NCBI RefSeq assembly: GCF_027580225.2
Contig: NC_073351.2
Coordinates: 8,536,501 to 8,600,500, forward strand
DNA from: Misgurnus anguillicaudatus
Taxonomy: Eukaryota; Chordata; Actinopteri; Cypriniformes; Cobitidae
Length of the DNA stretch: 64,000 nt
Reading direction: 5' to 3'
A model generated the notes under the pieces. That model worked only from the letters and a program-made list of their open reading frames with translations, had not been told where the DNA came from and made no database searches. Below are positions 34,335-47,175 of the stretch, piece by piece (within the stretch, counting starts at the first letter, position 1; each line of letters opens with the position of its first letter). The position numbers and the translations under genes were made by a program.

Positions 34335-34562
34335 AGTATTAGAATGTGAAACTCTTTACGTACATACAACTTTAGAAACATGTATATGAGTGGATACAAA
34401 TGTAGAAACACGAAAACATACAATTATCAACATACACAATACTAATGACATTAAGTTGGTGTAACACTTAATATGACAAAACACTCATTTAAAACTGCTG
34501 AAGGCGTTGACAGATTTCATTTATGCAGAGCTTAATGTGTTGCTCTTCTTATTTCATGCTTG

Positions 34563-34564
<2 letters not shown>

Positions 34565-34637
<73 letters not shown>
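34565..34637. repeat. (AT)n microsatellite
   Basis: About 31 uninterrupted AT units followed by GTATATATGTA. It can extrude as a cruciform and is likely length-variable. Confidence 0.95.
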
Positions 34638-34691
34638 GTAAGTATTTCATCTAATGCTGTGGTAAAATATATTGTGACATGCATGTTTGAC

Positions 34692-35007
34692 ATATTTGAC
34701 CCTGGACCACAAAACCAGTCATAATTCACACATGTATATTTGTAGCAATAGCCAGCAATACATTGTATGGGTCAAAATGATTTTTTATGCCAAAAACATT
34801 AGTATATTAAGTAAAGATCATGTTCCATGAAAACATTTTGTAATTTCCTTATATGAAAACAGTTTTTTTTAGCATCCATATTTTCAAATAGTTGTATCTC
34901 GGCCAAATATTGTCCAATACTAACAAACCATAAATCAATGGAAGCTTATTTATTTATATTCAGAAAATTAACTCTTATGACTGGTTTTCAAGTCCAGGTT
35001 CACATAT
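34692..35007. mobile_element. MITE (ATATTTGACCCTGGACCAC)
   Basis: Left ATATTTGACCCTGGACCAC then AAAACCAGTCATAA. The right end is TTATGACTGGTTTTCAAGTC then CAGGTTCACATAT, its inverse with a few changes. The interior GTTGTATCTCGGCCAAATAT is typical of an abundant fish repeat as I remember it. The superfamily is not assigned. Confidence 0.75.
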
Positions 35008-35245
35008 TTCTTTATGAGCTGACAGAAGAATGACACTATGACAAACCCCTTTAACATTCACTGTATGTTAACTCAAAACAGAAATAGATTTACATTAAAC
35101 TAATAAAAACTTTTACTTGAATTGAATATACTAACATTATCAAGTTTTTTATATTCTTGTTATGTCCAATTATAATATTCATTAAGAAACTAAAAAAATA
35201 TTCTCAGATTTTTTTTCTTCACAGCATAACCACAACCAACATGTT

Positions 35246-37628
35246 CAGGGTCCGGTTACCCAAAACGTTCTTATCGCCAAGTAGTTCATAACCTATTCCT
35301 TAACCTCTCTCTTAACTCTATGGCACGATTCCCAAAACGTTCGTACGCTAAGTATATCTTCTGTAAGCAGGGGCGTCGCTAGACCCCTTTTACTGGGGCA
35401 CGTGCCCCAGTGTAAATCTTTTGTGCCCCTGTGTAAATCTCAAGTTTACATTTTAGCAGTTAACTAGTATATTCCTTTACAAAGACAATCGCGGCAAAAC
35501 GGATCTATATGCAATGTAGTTACCCAATTCACTTTTGAGCAGTCGCACTGACGCGTGCACGCCCCAATTCATGTCCGCGTCCACGCACCCATTCATGTCC
35601 GTGCGCGACTGTTTTGCCGTGCGCAGCCGCATACAAAGTACACGCGATTGAGTTGGTTTATGAAAACATGACGAGACTAAAGTAAGTTTCTAAATAATAA
35701 TGAAAATATTATTTTGGGACATCAGAATTCAGAAATGTTTTGTGCAAAGCAGGAATAGGGAAGCAAAAATGAGAGATGATGAGTTTAAGGGAGTAAAGAC
35801 AAATAACATCTTACCCTGTCAGGGCTTAAACATTAGAGGAAAAAACTCAGGAAAACCTCTGTCAATAGTCTATAAAATTGCATTGTTCACATACAAAAAC
35901 TGTGTTATACTGTTCTGTATTTTCAGATGTGAAATTAATATTTAGTTCACTAGCTCTAGGACATTACGTAAACAGTTATCAGTAACAAAGATAGATTTTT
36001 TTAGTTGCAGTCATAAAATGAAAATATTCTTAAAAATAAAAAAGACGTTATTAATCCTTGTGTAAAATGCAAAGGGCAATAAAAATATTTTCTCTCCTGT
36101 CATTATTTCAAAACATTTTAAGCCTTTAAACATGTTAATAATGTTGTATATATGTTTATATGAAGATGATACTTAAATATTTTTAAATAAATGTTTGTCT
36201 TTCCTAGTACTTGTTGCAATGTTGGAATAGTGGGTTAAGCAAAGGAAATTGTGTCTTGCACACTGCAGGCTTTCAAGAAAAAGTGTGAAAACCTGTGCCC
36301 CAGTAGAGCTTTATGTCTAGCAACGCCCCTGTCTGTAAGTCACACTTTCGTAAGGTTGGTCTGGACCATTCGTAAGCTCTCTCTTAGCGTTGTTTAAAGC
36401 GCAAAACGCTATCGCAGCAGTCTTTAGAAATCAGCGCAGCGCAGTACAAGTCAAATTATGGTATGCTGACAATGATTTTATGTTATGGACATTTTAAGAC
36501 TTATAATAAAATATGTTTGCAATAGAATATCATGTATTTTATTATACAATTTATTAAATATTTCATATTTGACAGTTTTATGTCTTTTAACATATAGCCT
36601 GTCTTTTTCTTTTTTTCTCTACTGTTTGTTTTAAAACTGTTATGTTTCCATACATAATAAATATATACATATAATATGATTCATACTGTAAAAATAATTG
36701 ACTTACAATCAAGAACCATCAAGATACATTAAATAAATGCACACATATACATCTCAGTAGCCATTAAAACTTTCAATGTGTATAAAGAATAAACGTATAA
36801 TGTGATAAAAATGCTATAAAAACACTACACTAAAGGACTTCCACACAACACCGGTAACCCCGTAACCATTTAGTCCATGCCAATTTTTTTTTATTCGGCA
36901 ACACTTAAACCCTTTTGACATTTTGCCTATCGTGGCTAAATAAATAAAAAATCGCCTCTCAAGACAACTCATTATGAAGCTGCTGGATCTTCTCAGACCA
37001 TATTCTTTATCTAACTCTCTCTGTTTATTGTAGATAGGTTGCTTTTTATTAAAAACATTAATGGCAAGCAATACAGCATTAAACAGAAGTACTACAGATG
37101 CTTGCCAATCAGTTCTGATTGTTAAGTACCTTACCATTAGTATAAAAGTGTATTATATATTTTTTTAAGTTGTTAAACCCATGTCAAGAAGCGGCACAAG
37201 TGGCACAATGGGATAAGGAGGGTGGATGATTAGCAAGGGATACCCGGTTCATCTAGCCGTATTACTGACAATTTGATCATTTAATTAATAGTCTATATTT
37301 TAAGGATAACTTAAACTATGTTAAAAGAAATGTTACTGGAATAATTTGAATAATGTTTCATTTGTATAGAACGTGTTATCTTTCTTATCGCCGTAATGCA
37401 CCTTCACGTGAAGTGAAAAATCGATCCCTGAGAGATAGATCGCACATAATTCAGCACCTTAACTTGGGACAGCATCACTGTTACGTTGAACTTAGAGGCC
37501 GCGTGTTAAGAAGCTTCCTAAGAGACACTTCGGGGAACACACTTTGGAACACAAACAACTTTGGTAAGATATATCTTTTTTAGTCTTCTTAGCGCGCTAA
37601 GAGTGAACGTTATCGGGGAACCGGGCCC
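35246..37628. mobile_element. 2.4-kb TIR element, superfamily open
   Basis: The left GGGTCCGGTTACCCAAAACG and the inverse of the right end (GGGCCCGGTTCCCCGATAACG) match, and CTAAG/CTTAG and ACGTTC motifs occur near both ends. A hAT (35368-36331) sits inside. The remaining interior of about 1.4 kb holds frames at 36814-37137 (minus) and 37353-37583 (plus). Neither shows a domain I recognise, and coding status is unproven. PIF/Harbinger-related ends are possible. Confidence 0.55.
35368..36331. mobile_element. hAT-type element, TSD TCTGTAAG
   Basis: Left CAGGGGCGTCGCTAGAC, right GTCTAGCAACGCCCCTG. Perfect 8-bp duplication TCTGTAAG at 35360-35367 and 36332-36339. Subterminal TACTGGGGCACGTGCCCCAG and CCCCAGTAGAGC. 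964 bp with no transposase motif seen. Confidence 0.93.
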
Positions 37629-37675
37629 TGGGCATTGACAACGGAAGCAAAAAATAAAATACAAAAATGTGGGTG

Positions 37676-37853
37676 CCCTCTCAGAAAAAGGTACAAAAGT
37701 TGTCATTTAGACAGTACTTTTATCCTAATATGTACTATTTTGATACAGATGTGGTACCAATGTGCACCTTTTAGGTACAAAAGTGTACTTTTTTTAAAGA
37801 TACCAGCCCAGTGTCAGCTTTGGTACCTTCTTGTACCTTCTTTTCTGACAGTG
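37676..37853. mobile_element. CACTG-type MITE (AGAAAAAGGTACAAAAG)
   Basis: Left CCCTCTCAGAAAAAGGTACA pairs with the right end inverse CACTGTCAGAAAAGAAGGTAC. Inner GTACAAAAG and TTGTACC motifs alternate. 178 bp, noncoding. Confidence 0.65.
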
Positions 37854-38091
37854 TGGGTCTAAAACATTTACTGCAGTAGGTGCCATTTGCTTGTATTCTG
37901 GTGCCTTTTAATTAAACAATTGCTTTTGTAGCCTAAAGCTTTCTTTACTTTGTTGTGTCTCGGGAGTGTATTGGGTGAAAGTATAGTGAAATGGAGTTTA
38001 ATTTATATGGACTCTAATGAGCCAATCGGAATGGATTCGAAGAAGCTGCAATAAGGACTACCGGCACATCCGGGAACTTGACTGTACATTT

Positions 38092-38493
38092 CGTCACGCC
38101 CCTTTTTTGGGGAAACAGACTAGACCTTCCATTGACTTCCATTCAAAATAGCGGAACAAAGCAACGTTCGTACACAGCTGACAGGCGTAAATAACTTATG
38201 AAATCACTCAGATTAAACATGTAAGACACCTCTGGCCAATAGGGAGCATTGTTACACAATTTGACGCTGTGAGAATGAAAGGGACATGTTTTTATATTGA
38301 CCAAATTAAATGTGTTATTGTATCTTTCGCGCTCTATGGCAGGCAGGGTGGACAGATAATTGCTCAACATGTTTAATCTGAGTGATTTCATAAGTTATTT
38401 ACGCCTGCTGTGTACGAGCGTTGCTTTGTTCCGCTATTTTGAATGGAAGTCACTGGAAGGTCTAGTCTGTTTTCCCCCAAAAGTGGGCGTGAA
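38092..38493. mobile_element. Long-arm palindromic MITE
   Basis: Arms of about 125 bp, 38092-38221 and 38368-38493, are inverse and nearly identical (CAGACTAGACCTTCCA, AAAATAGCGGAACAAAGCAA, AACTTATGAAATCACTCAGA). The loop is about 146 bp. Arm identity suggests recent origin or gene conversion. The frames here read the arms. Confidence 0.85.
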
Positions 38494-38674
38494 CCTGTTC
38501 AGAAATAATCTATGACGTTGCGCCGGTTGTGCGTATGTGGAACTACACCTAAAACGTGGAACAAAGTTGAATTTATTAGGGAATTTCTCTATTGGAATGG
38601 ATTTGACTGACATCACTTTGACAAGTAAACAGACATACTGTATGCACTAAATTTGAGAAAATGGAGTGGGTCCA

Positions 38675-38857
38675 CACTATAAAAATTGAAAAGTTGAATC
38701 AACCTAAAAAATTACTTCAATTGGTAACACCTAAAAAAATTGGTAACACCTACAACTTAAAAATTCACTTTAGTTTTACTTAGGTGAAAGATTTAAATGA
38801 CATTTTTTAGGTGTTACCAATCAAAATTGAACCAACTATGCACTTTTACAGTGATAT
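38675..38857. mobile_element. CACTG-family short element
   Basis: Left CACTATAAAAATTGAAAAGT, right end CACTTTTACAGTG, with inner inverted TTGGTAACACCTA / TAGGTGTTACCAA. Same end type as 56358-58351. Confidence 0.6.
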
Positions 38858-40923
38858 CATTGGTCTTAAAAGTGGGTCGGTCTTGCCACACCCACATTTA
38901 ATTGTTCTGATGCCCATGGTTCTGGGTATGATACAATTTAATCTTGATTGATAAAACTGGACACAAGCTATTCAGTTTACACTTACTCATCTGATGAAAC
39001 AAACAACAAACACATTCACAGTTATGCATTTTCACTTAAAGTCTATGGACAAAGTTATGATTCAATCAAAGCGGTTGTGTCTAAGCAAAAGCCAGTAACA
39101 TTGACTGCAACGATACCAGAAAGTAATGTACAGTACCCACAATATACACAAAGCTTCTTCTTCATGAGTTAGGCTATTTTATAACACATTTAAAGAGGAA
39201 TTAATGTGTTTTAAAAATGAGCTTACCATTCAGCTTTTCAAACATCCACAACGTTTTCCTCGTATGCAGCTCAAGCACCATTGTAAGTTAAAGCACATTT
39301 TTGTTTGTTTTCTAAAACTGAGGACATAATCGACAACCTGTCACAGATGATGAGTATAAATCTTATATTGATCCCAGAGCTTTACAATCAAATCATCTAT
39401 AATACCTTCACCGCATTGGTAAAGTTGAGGGAAATTTTCATTTATACCCAAAGCTTCTGCAACATCAGCTCTTTAGATTTCAGAAGTGACAATGTCCAAA
39501 ACTGGCAATCCATTACGATGACCAATGACAGCGTGCAGGCGATGAAGATGAATTTTTCGGAGAACAGAAAGCACTTTGTGAGTGGCGTCATCATTAGGAC
39601 CTAAAATGCCAAACTTTGAAAGCTATTTGTTTGATTTTAACACTCCATTTGCTTTAACAGAGCTGCCAGGCGTCATTTTCTGAAAGACATTAGAAACGAC
39701 GGACAATCTGAGACACGCACAGCTGTCTTAAGTATCATTTTAATGTGCCACACAAGACAACACAGACTGTGTACATACACACAAACACACACACATTGAG
39801 TCACGCACAGCTGGCAATAATAAATAATTATGAATATATGTATGATAAATTTGCTGCTGATAAGAGAAACACTGTTAATAATAGGATTAATGCACTTTAA
39901 AACTAAATCTGTTAGCGGAAATGTTCGTTTTTCAGATTTAACAAATTTAAGCAAATTTTAAGTAAATACATAAGTATCAAATATTGGTACAAAGTCATAA
40001 AAATATAGAAAAACGTCAACCAAGTCAGTGAAATCCAGTCTAAGGAGCATCAAAGTTTAATCTCGATGTTTGACGTGACCTTACTAAGTCAATATTAAGG
40101 ATATCAAGGTTATATTTTCACAGAATGAGCTTTACATTATATGTAGGATGATTTTATGTAAAAAAACAGTAAATCACACACATAAAAAAAATACTTTAGC
40201 CAGGTTTTTACAGACTGGGTCACATATTGAGATATTATATTTTTGCTTATGCTGCCCAGCCGTTCACAAAAAATATATTTAAAAAATATACTGAAATTTC
40301 TTCTTGTTTGGACAGTACAAAAATACATTTTTAAGTCAAGATGCTAGCAAGTTACAAAAAAGCAACAAGAAACGTGACGAGAGCATCAATGACACCCCAA
40401 TGGCAAGATATTTGATTTGAGAGCTACTGTCGTGTTTTTTACATGCAGGATTTTTAATAGATTATAACTACATTTCTGTCTGTTCCTCACATAAAACATT
40501 CATCTGGCTTCATAAAACTACAGTGTACTGGTCTTAAATATTGATTTTATGGACAGCCCCAGTCCACATTCAGTTTCATTGTATAAGTGGCCAGGCAACT
40601 CTTTAAACATTCATCTGTGATTAACATTGAAGTAATACAGGTATAAAATGACAGGAGCGTATGAAAATGATGTCCCAGATCTATTACTTGTGAAATTCAG
40701 AACACATTTTACTATGTGTAATTTTAAAGCTGCCTTTCTATTGGCATGTCTGTTTGGAAAATAACATTGCAGTTTATTGGCGGAGTCATTTTCTTTATGT
40801 GGGTTGAAGTTAAATGAAGTCAAACTGATTACCCGCAAATCGAATTACCTGCAAAGCCGTACCTGACAGCTCAAATAATTATTATAAGCTTATCTATGTG
40901 AATCATGCTAAGGTAAGGAGACA
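38858..40923. other. Single-copy-looking DNA, about 2 kb, no gene seen
   Basis: Frames at 38948-39172, 39305-39604 and 40611-40838 have no motif I can name. A short CA microsatellite is at about 39778-39795. Nothing else recognised. Confidence 0.45.
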
Positions 40924-40950
40924 CAGGGTTTCCCGCAGAAAATGTGTTAG

Positions 40951-41236
40951 TTAAAGGAACAGTATGTAGGATTGTGGCCAAAACTGGTATTGCAATCACA
41001 AAACTTGTGGCTAAAACTGGTACTGCAATCACACAACTGGTAGCCAATATACAAAATGACAACATAAACATCAGTTGAGGGCTGCAACTCCACTTTTTAA
41101 ATGACAATATCCTGGCCAGACTACTGTTGTGAGTGATATAAGAATTTGAAATGAAAATGATTTCTTAATGTCTAGTTACATATCAGGGCTATTTTATGAT
41201 AAATTGATATAAAATTCTTACATATTGTTCCTTTAA
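40951..41236. mobile_element. TTAA MITE (TTAAAGGAACAGTATGTAGG), copy 2
   Basis: Matches 31171-31448 nearly base for base. Ends TTAAAGGAACAGTATGTAGG and TTACATATTGTTCCTTTAA. Inserted 27 bp inside the hAT-like element's left end. Confidence 0.92.
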
Positions 41237-41555
41237 GGTGGTAGGGTTGGGCGAGTGGGTGGGCAGAGGGCGTGGCAAGCAAAGGGGCGTGGCGTATGCG
41301 TCATGATGAAAATTTAAATATTTTTATTTAAAACACTCAAATAAAACTTCATTTTGAAGAAACTATGACATTAACACATACTAGATTATTAATGAATTAA
41401 ATGTCTTTAACAGATACCTCTAATGGGAATAGCTGCGTGATGAAGTGAAACTAAAGGGTTAATAAACACAAACTAAAGCAGAAAGTCAGGCGAACGATGA
41501 TAGATGGCTCAAAAATTTTAAAAACTGATTATTTCCCACTATTAATTACATTATC

Positions 41556-41839
41556 TTAAAGCAACACTATGTAGTTTTTTTACCTTTAAATAATGTCTCT
41601 AAAATTATTTCAGTGATAGAACAACTTTTAACGGGACAGATTGTACTGTTGCTGCAACCTGAGCAGCCTCCTAGCTGCTACAAGCACACTCTGAAAGTGG
41701 CGGTTGAGGGTAGGAAACACAGCCCCGCCCCTCACCCTGCCTGCAGAAGAGTGTCTGATACCAGGCACTGTTGCGCTTTTCAACCACATGGGGGAGCTGT
41801 AAGTAATTTTTTCATGGAAACTACATAGTGTTGCTTTAA
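41556..41839. mobile_element. TTAA MITE (TTAAAGCAACACTATGTAGT)
   Basis: Left TTAAAGCAACACTATGTAGT and right ACTACATAGTGTTGCTTTAA are perfect inverses, bounded by TTAA. 284 bp. The internal frame at 41613-41828 is not coding by any sign I can see. Confidence 0.92.
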
Positions 41840-42065
41840 AGGAGTGTAACTACTGTAGCATGTAAATAATGCACATAAATAAATTGAGCAAGAGCGCTTA
41901 AAAATTATATCTAATCAACAGGCACGTGAAACCTAGCTAGCTGGTTACTCAAACAACAAAATCACCAGCAAACTTACTTTAAATTCGCAAGAACTATAGA
42001 CGAATACAATAACAGGCTTAAATAACCCCAAAACATAAGTTCACTTATAGTTCTCACGGACACGC

Positions 42066-42304
42066 GTTTTATCAACTGGCTATCCTCCAGACATGACGGA
42101 CCACGTCTTCATCTCATTTCGGCCTTGTGGCGCGCGTCCACGCTCACGGTGTGAAGCGCATTCGTGCTATTCTCCGAGATGTTTTATCAACTGGCTAGTT
42201 ATCCTCCAGACAGTGACGGTTCGGACCACGTCTTTCTCATTTCGACCGTGTGGCGATCGGCCCCGCTCGCGGTGTGAATCGCGTACACACTATTCTCTGA
42301 GATG
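42066..42304. repeat. Tandem duplication, 2 x about 118 bp
   Basis: 42066-42180 and 42181-42304 both start GTTTTATCAACTGGCTA and run through ATCCTCCAGACA, GACCACGTCTT, CTCATTTCG and TTCTCYGAGATG. They are GC-rich with many CpGs compared with their surroundings. Confidence 0.85.
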
Positions 42305-42601
42305 CACTTGACGGCCGTTTGTGCAGCGAATTATTTTTTTTTTTTGACGACCTAGTTAAGGCGGGAGGGTTTCCAAGCATAGGCGGGCCGCCTGAACTGA
42401 AATGTCCTGCGGGAAACAGTTTTGAATACTGATTGTTTATGTCCTTGCTCAATAACACATTTTTTATTATTTTTAACAGAATAGTTATGGATTGCAAGCT
42501 TTAAATATGTTTATATTTTAATAACATATCCACTTTTTATTTATAAGCAATTATGGATGTGTCATATATTTAGTCAAAAATATTAAAATAATTTCTTAGA
42601 T

Positions 42602-42748
42602 ACACTCTGAAAATGGCTGGGTTATAAATATTATTCTCCATGGTTGCATAACAACAACCCAACATTGGGTCATTTTTAACCCAGCATGTGTTCTGTCCAA
42701 TATTTACCCATTATGGATCAAAAATAACCCAGACATTTTTAGAGTGTA
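42602..42748. mobile_element. Short MITE (ACACTCTGAAAATGGCTGGG)
   Basis: Left ACACTCTGAAAATGGCTGGG, right AACCCAGACATTTTTAGAGT then GT. Inner AACCCAACATTGGGT palindrome. 147 bp. Confidence 0.75.
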
Positions 42749-43862
42749 ATTTATTTATTACCAATATATTGAACCATCTGTTTATATTTACGTTTTCAGT
42801 CTATACTCATGTTTTCTGTTTTAGATGAGGAAACATGCATGTGTTATGACGTGGCAAATAAGGACACAAGATTTTTGGGAGACAATACTCTGTAGGAATT
42901 CTGTGAATTAAAATGCACAAACCAGAAGCCATAATACGCAACTAATAGAGAGCTCTTCAAAGAACAAATGACATTTCTTTTAATTTCATGTGTACATTTA
43001 TGAGGAAGAAACAGCATTATGTAGGTGGCGTTTCTGAAAGCTGCACTTAAATTAGAAAGAAAACTATTTTTTATGAAACCTTAAACAAAGACCTCACACT
43101 GATATTTGAACCACCGGATATAGACATCTGAGATATCCATACAGTTAAAACAAAAATTTGCATGGAATTGCTAATCTGCAATCTCGTGCTTTTCGACTTT
43201 TTTATCAAAGCAATATTCTTAGTTTCACATTCACTTCACACATTAACCCACACACAGCATCTGCAGGGCTGACGTCGAGGAATTCATCTGGCCATGTGAA
43301 AACCTCTGAAGAGCGATTACAATATTTTCAGCTTGGGAGAGCAGTATCATTTAAACTTCCATCAGTAATGGCCGCACACATCAGCTCCTAACAGCAAGGC
43401 ATGCTTGTTTGAGTTCACACTATTAGAATGGTATTAAAGCACTTTCCTTTCTAGTCAGCACTATGGTGCTATAATTTCAGGTCATTTTAGAAACACTTGG
43501 CTCTGTATGTTTCAGACGCTAAGCTAAGGAAAGAAGAAAGCACACATCTTGTTCTTTGGTTTCTCAACACAGGTGGGGCTCTTAAACGCTTTGTGGGCAG
43601 TTGGTTTATAAATGTGCAGATATGTGGGTCATACTTTGTGTTGTCGATCAGTAGAAATGGTTTTGATTACTAATTGCAGCTTGTAGAGTCAGCAAGTGTT
43701 TGCTTTTGGCTTGGAATAAATCAGCAGTGCAATCTTTGTCTAATAGAAAACAAATAAACTAATCCTCTTCGAGATGCAATTTCCATTAAGGCTTTATGTA
43801 ATGACAGCTCCAAAATTTGGTACTTAACAAAAATCAAACTCTATATCAAACAATTAAATTCA
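42749..43862. other. Single-copy-looking DNA, no gene seen
   Basis: No repeat ends recognised. The interval 43090-43800 is even in composition and may include conserved noncoding DNA. The frame 43158-43391 shows no domain. Confidence 0.4.
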
Positions 43863-44987
43863 TTAAAGCTGCAATCCATAACTTGTTTTGGTTAAAAATA
43901 AACAAAAATCAGTCATTGAGCATGGATATAAACATTCAGGGCCCTATCATACACCTGGTGCAATGCATGCAAAGTGCGACGCAAGTGTTTTTTCTAGTTT
44001 CAGCTCGGCGCATTTGTCATTTTCACGGTCAGCCCACGTTGTTTAAATAGCAAATACATTTGCACCCCCTTTTGCGCCTATGGGCGTTCTGGTCTGAAAA
44101 CAAGATGTGTTCAGGCGCATTGTTGGCGCGTTGCTATTTGGAGGCAACTAAAATAGACTACGCCATTGACCAACTAAAACCTGATCCAAAGTCTAAAGTC
44201 AATGGCGCAATATTGTTTTTGTTATTTAAAAAGAGCGCGTTAGTAATATGCGCCTATAAACAGGACGACAACGCGCGATTATGAGACGTTAGAAGGCGTA
44301 AAGAGCTGCTCTACCTGTAGCCTGGTAAGTAATTGAATGTTTTCTTTTAACAAATGCAAAAAAATCTATTTTTACATTTTTTTTAAAATGCTACCCCACG
44401 GATTTATTGTATATGATGACTTTGTACCTGTGAATATGTGCTGAAATGTTTTGGCTCTCCACACGTTTGTAAATTCTTTATCTCCTGTTTGTTACAAATG
44501 AAGAATTTTTAGAGTACAAACCTTTTCTTGCATATTTGTAAATTATTATTTCAGATTACACATCATCATCAGGCTATCCATACATTTACAGCAATTAAAA
44601 GCCTGATAATTTTACTTCCATTACTGTTAGAAAACGACTTTTATATGTTTTAATACAAAATATAACAATTTCAATACAAAAGGACACCATGAATTCTGCC
44701 ATCTGAATAGGGAATCGGCATGGTGCCAACGCAACTGGCTCTTAATGTGGATGGGAGATGAGACTCTCATTGGTTTATTGCACGTTACGCTCAAAACACA
44801 CCCAGTACTTATTACGAGAAGAGGAACAACCCTTTTAGACTGTGCGCTAGGCGCACAAACCATTTTTCCAGTCATTAAATTAGCAAAAGCTTTTAATAAT
44901 GATTTATTTGTTGATATTCATTTATATGTTGGGAAATGTCATAACATATTTATTTACTTTGTTTCAAACAGAGATCTGCAGCTTTAA
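43863..44987. mobile_element. TTAA element (TTAAAGCTGCA) with a nested repeat
   Basis: Left TTAAAGCTGCAATCC, right TCTGCAGCTTTAA, bounded by TTAA. Inside, from 43938 (GGGCCCTATCATACACC) to about 44895, lies a GCGC-rich repeat (GTTGGCGCGTTGCTATTTGG, AGTCAATGGCGCAATATTG). Its left end is clear, but its right end is truncated. Frames at 43817-44284 and 44627-44987 follow the repeat. Confidence 0.75.
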
Positions 44988-47175
44988 TATACCATTAACT
45001 ATAAATAACCAAAAATATTCAGAATTATTACCACAAAATAAGCTGAATGGAAGAATTGACAACTTTGGTTTGCAAATGCATATCATGTGTTGAAGGTTTC
45101 ATGCTCTCAGCATTCAATAATTCACCACACAAAACGTGCTGTGGTCGGCACAAACCATGTTTATCACTGCAAGTGAAGACCCTCTCAGAACAGGGCGATG
45201 GGTCCAGACGACGGCCTTGCATCATTCATAACTTGTCAGTTTTCAATCACGACCACATTGAAAGTTTAACTACTTATTCAAGGGCAAAATGCATTCATAA
45301 ATAGGACAAAAAGATTCATATAAAATATAAATGACAAACTTATAATCTGGTTTTTAGAAAGATTTGAACAGCTCTTTATTTCTGCGAAACGTCTAGAGTT
45401 TTTGGATAATCATTAACATTCAAAACGTGCTTTTATACCGCAACACTTCAATAGACTTTGAGTCAGTAGCAGCGTGACCTTTTTGCGCATTATTTACTGC
45501 AGTCTGCGGACGGCCTGCGCATGCATTTATTTTCTGGTGTGTAAGCACATAGCCATGAGTAATGGCTGTTAAGTGTGGCTCTCTGGTGGACCATCAGCGT
45601 GAAGTACCGGTTTATTCTCAACACAGGTGTCCACCCAAAGCCATTATGTATCAGGCCTTTGTCCAAAAGCTGGAGACTTTAACCAAGGTTGTCACAATGA
45701 GGATAACACATCAATGTTGCCCTAGTCCCTTTTTAATGGGGGGGGGGACTAATTATGAAATTTTTAACACATTGAGAAGTATCACCTCATGAGAGTTCAG
45801 AAATTTCTCATGCATGGAAGTCGCCAAACATGTTTTAGAAAAAAATACCCAATGCTTTATTATTATTTCAGCAATCTGATATGCAAAATACTGTAAAACA
45901 ACCTGTAAATCACCAAAACAAGCAGAAATCTTACGGTGAAGATTTACAATAACAAACACAAACTTCCAGTATATGCATTTCTGAACATAACCTAATAAAC
46001 TGGAATTATCTACAGTTTCCACCAATGAATTTCCATGACCTTTTCAGTCCTTCGTGAGATATTTGTAAGTACCGGGCGAACCCTGGGAGAAAAGCATTCA
46101 TATCTGGTGTTCTGCTCTTCAGTGTGTCCTAATCCATCAATAATGATACAGATTTACAGAAGCCAAAGTCCAATGTTGTGAAAACGAGATATTTTACCAC
46201 CACACATCATTTGCAGCAACTATGCGTTCAGTATTCATGAGAGACAGTATGCAGGATGGAGCGCACATGTGAACAGTATCACACATTTGCAGACATTCAG
46301 AAACCCCATCCACCTGTTTCACAGACATTTCGTAATCTGTGTCACTGGAATAAAGAGGATGTTTTAGTAATTACGTATGACATTGACATCATTTATCGTT
46401 ACAATATGCTACTTTGCAGTTCAGTTATCAAACAGCCTGAATTTTTGCATACATATGCAGTGGTGGAAAGAAAGCCATTGCATATATTAAGTACAAAGCG
46501 TATATAAAGTTATAACTTACAGTATGCTGTCTGAAATAATTGTACATTAGTACACCGCCTTTCTGATTTGTGGTGTTTCCATTAAAAACATCAATGGAAG
46601 TAAATTGATATTCATTATGGCTAAGTTTCATTTGTTATTGTTTACTGTACAGTTTGCTTGTTGCTAAAGACGAACAATGAAGTCTGCCAGAGAACAGCAC
46701 TCATTAAGCCACTTAATGAAACAACAGGCTGGTGCAACAAAATTAGATTTCTCATCATTCTGTGTAGCAGCATGAGAGAGATAATATTAATAGAAAAGTA
46801 TCAATTACACACCTGATGTGCATGCTTTATTCTGTTGCACTTGTGCCAAAAAGCTTTCTGTTTTTAACAAAAAGTAAAAAAGAGAAAAATACACTCGCTG
46901 AATTTTGTACTCAAAAGCACTTGAACTCTAACAACTCGCGTAATCACAACTTTTGAGATAGCAGGATGTTCCCCAGAGGCAGCCTTTTTCAGCTAGTAAA
47001 GCTATTGTTTTGATAAAGTATTAATAGCTAACTAACTAGCTAACTACCTTTAGTGTTTTTGAAATGTCACATCTCTTGATGTCACATCTCTAAATGATAT
47101 TTATTTATCAAAAATAGGGCTAGGGTTACCCTTACCCTTACTCTAACCATCACAGTGCTAAAACTATTTAGGTTC
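44988..47175. other. Mostly single-copy DNA, no gene seen
   Basis: No gene recognised. A G run is at 45738-45747. A fragment ending TTCCATGACCTTTTCAG and GCGAACCCTGG (46029-46088) resembles the CAGGGTTCC element end at 33650. About 45000-45300 is non-repetitive. Confidence 0.4.

Larger units (their letters stand above)
40924..42420. mobile_element. hAT-like element (CAGGGTTTCCCGCAG) with nested TTAA MITEs
   Basis: Left CAGGGTTTCCCGCAG, right CTGCGGGAAACAGT, a common hAT-type end pair in fish. No target duplication is visible, so the outermost bases may be eroded. Two TTAA MITEs lie inside (40951-41236 and 41556-41839), and a tandem duplication at 42066-42304. Confidence 0.65.

Noticed and set aside
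36814..37137. 107-codon minus frame
   Set aside because: Inside a TIR element; no family recognised, so not called a gene.
39305..39604. 99-codon plus frame of varied composition
   Set aside because: Looks less repetitive than most, but has no recognisable domain, no splice context and occurs in AT-rich DNA where such frames arise by chance.
47119..47160. Telomere-like GGGTTACCCTTACCC stretch
   Set aside because: Too short and irregular to be an interstitial telomeric repeat; no run of TTAGGG units.
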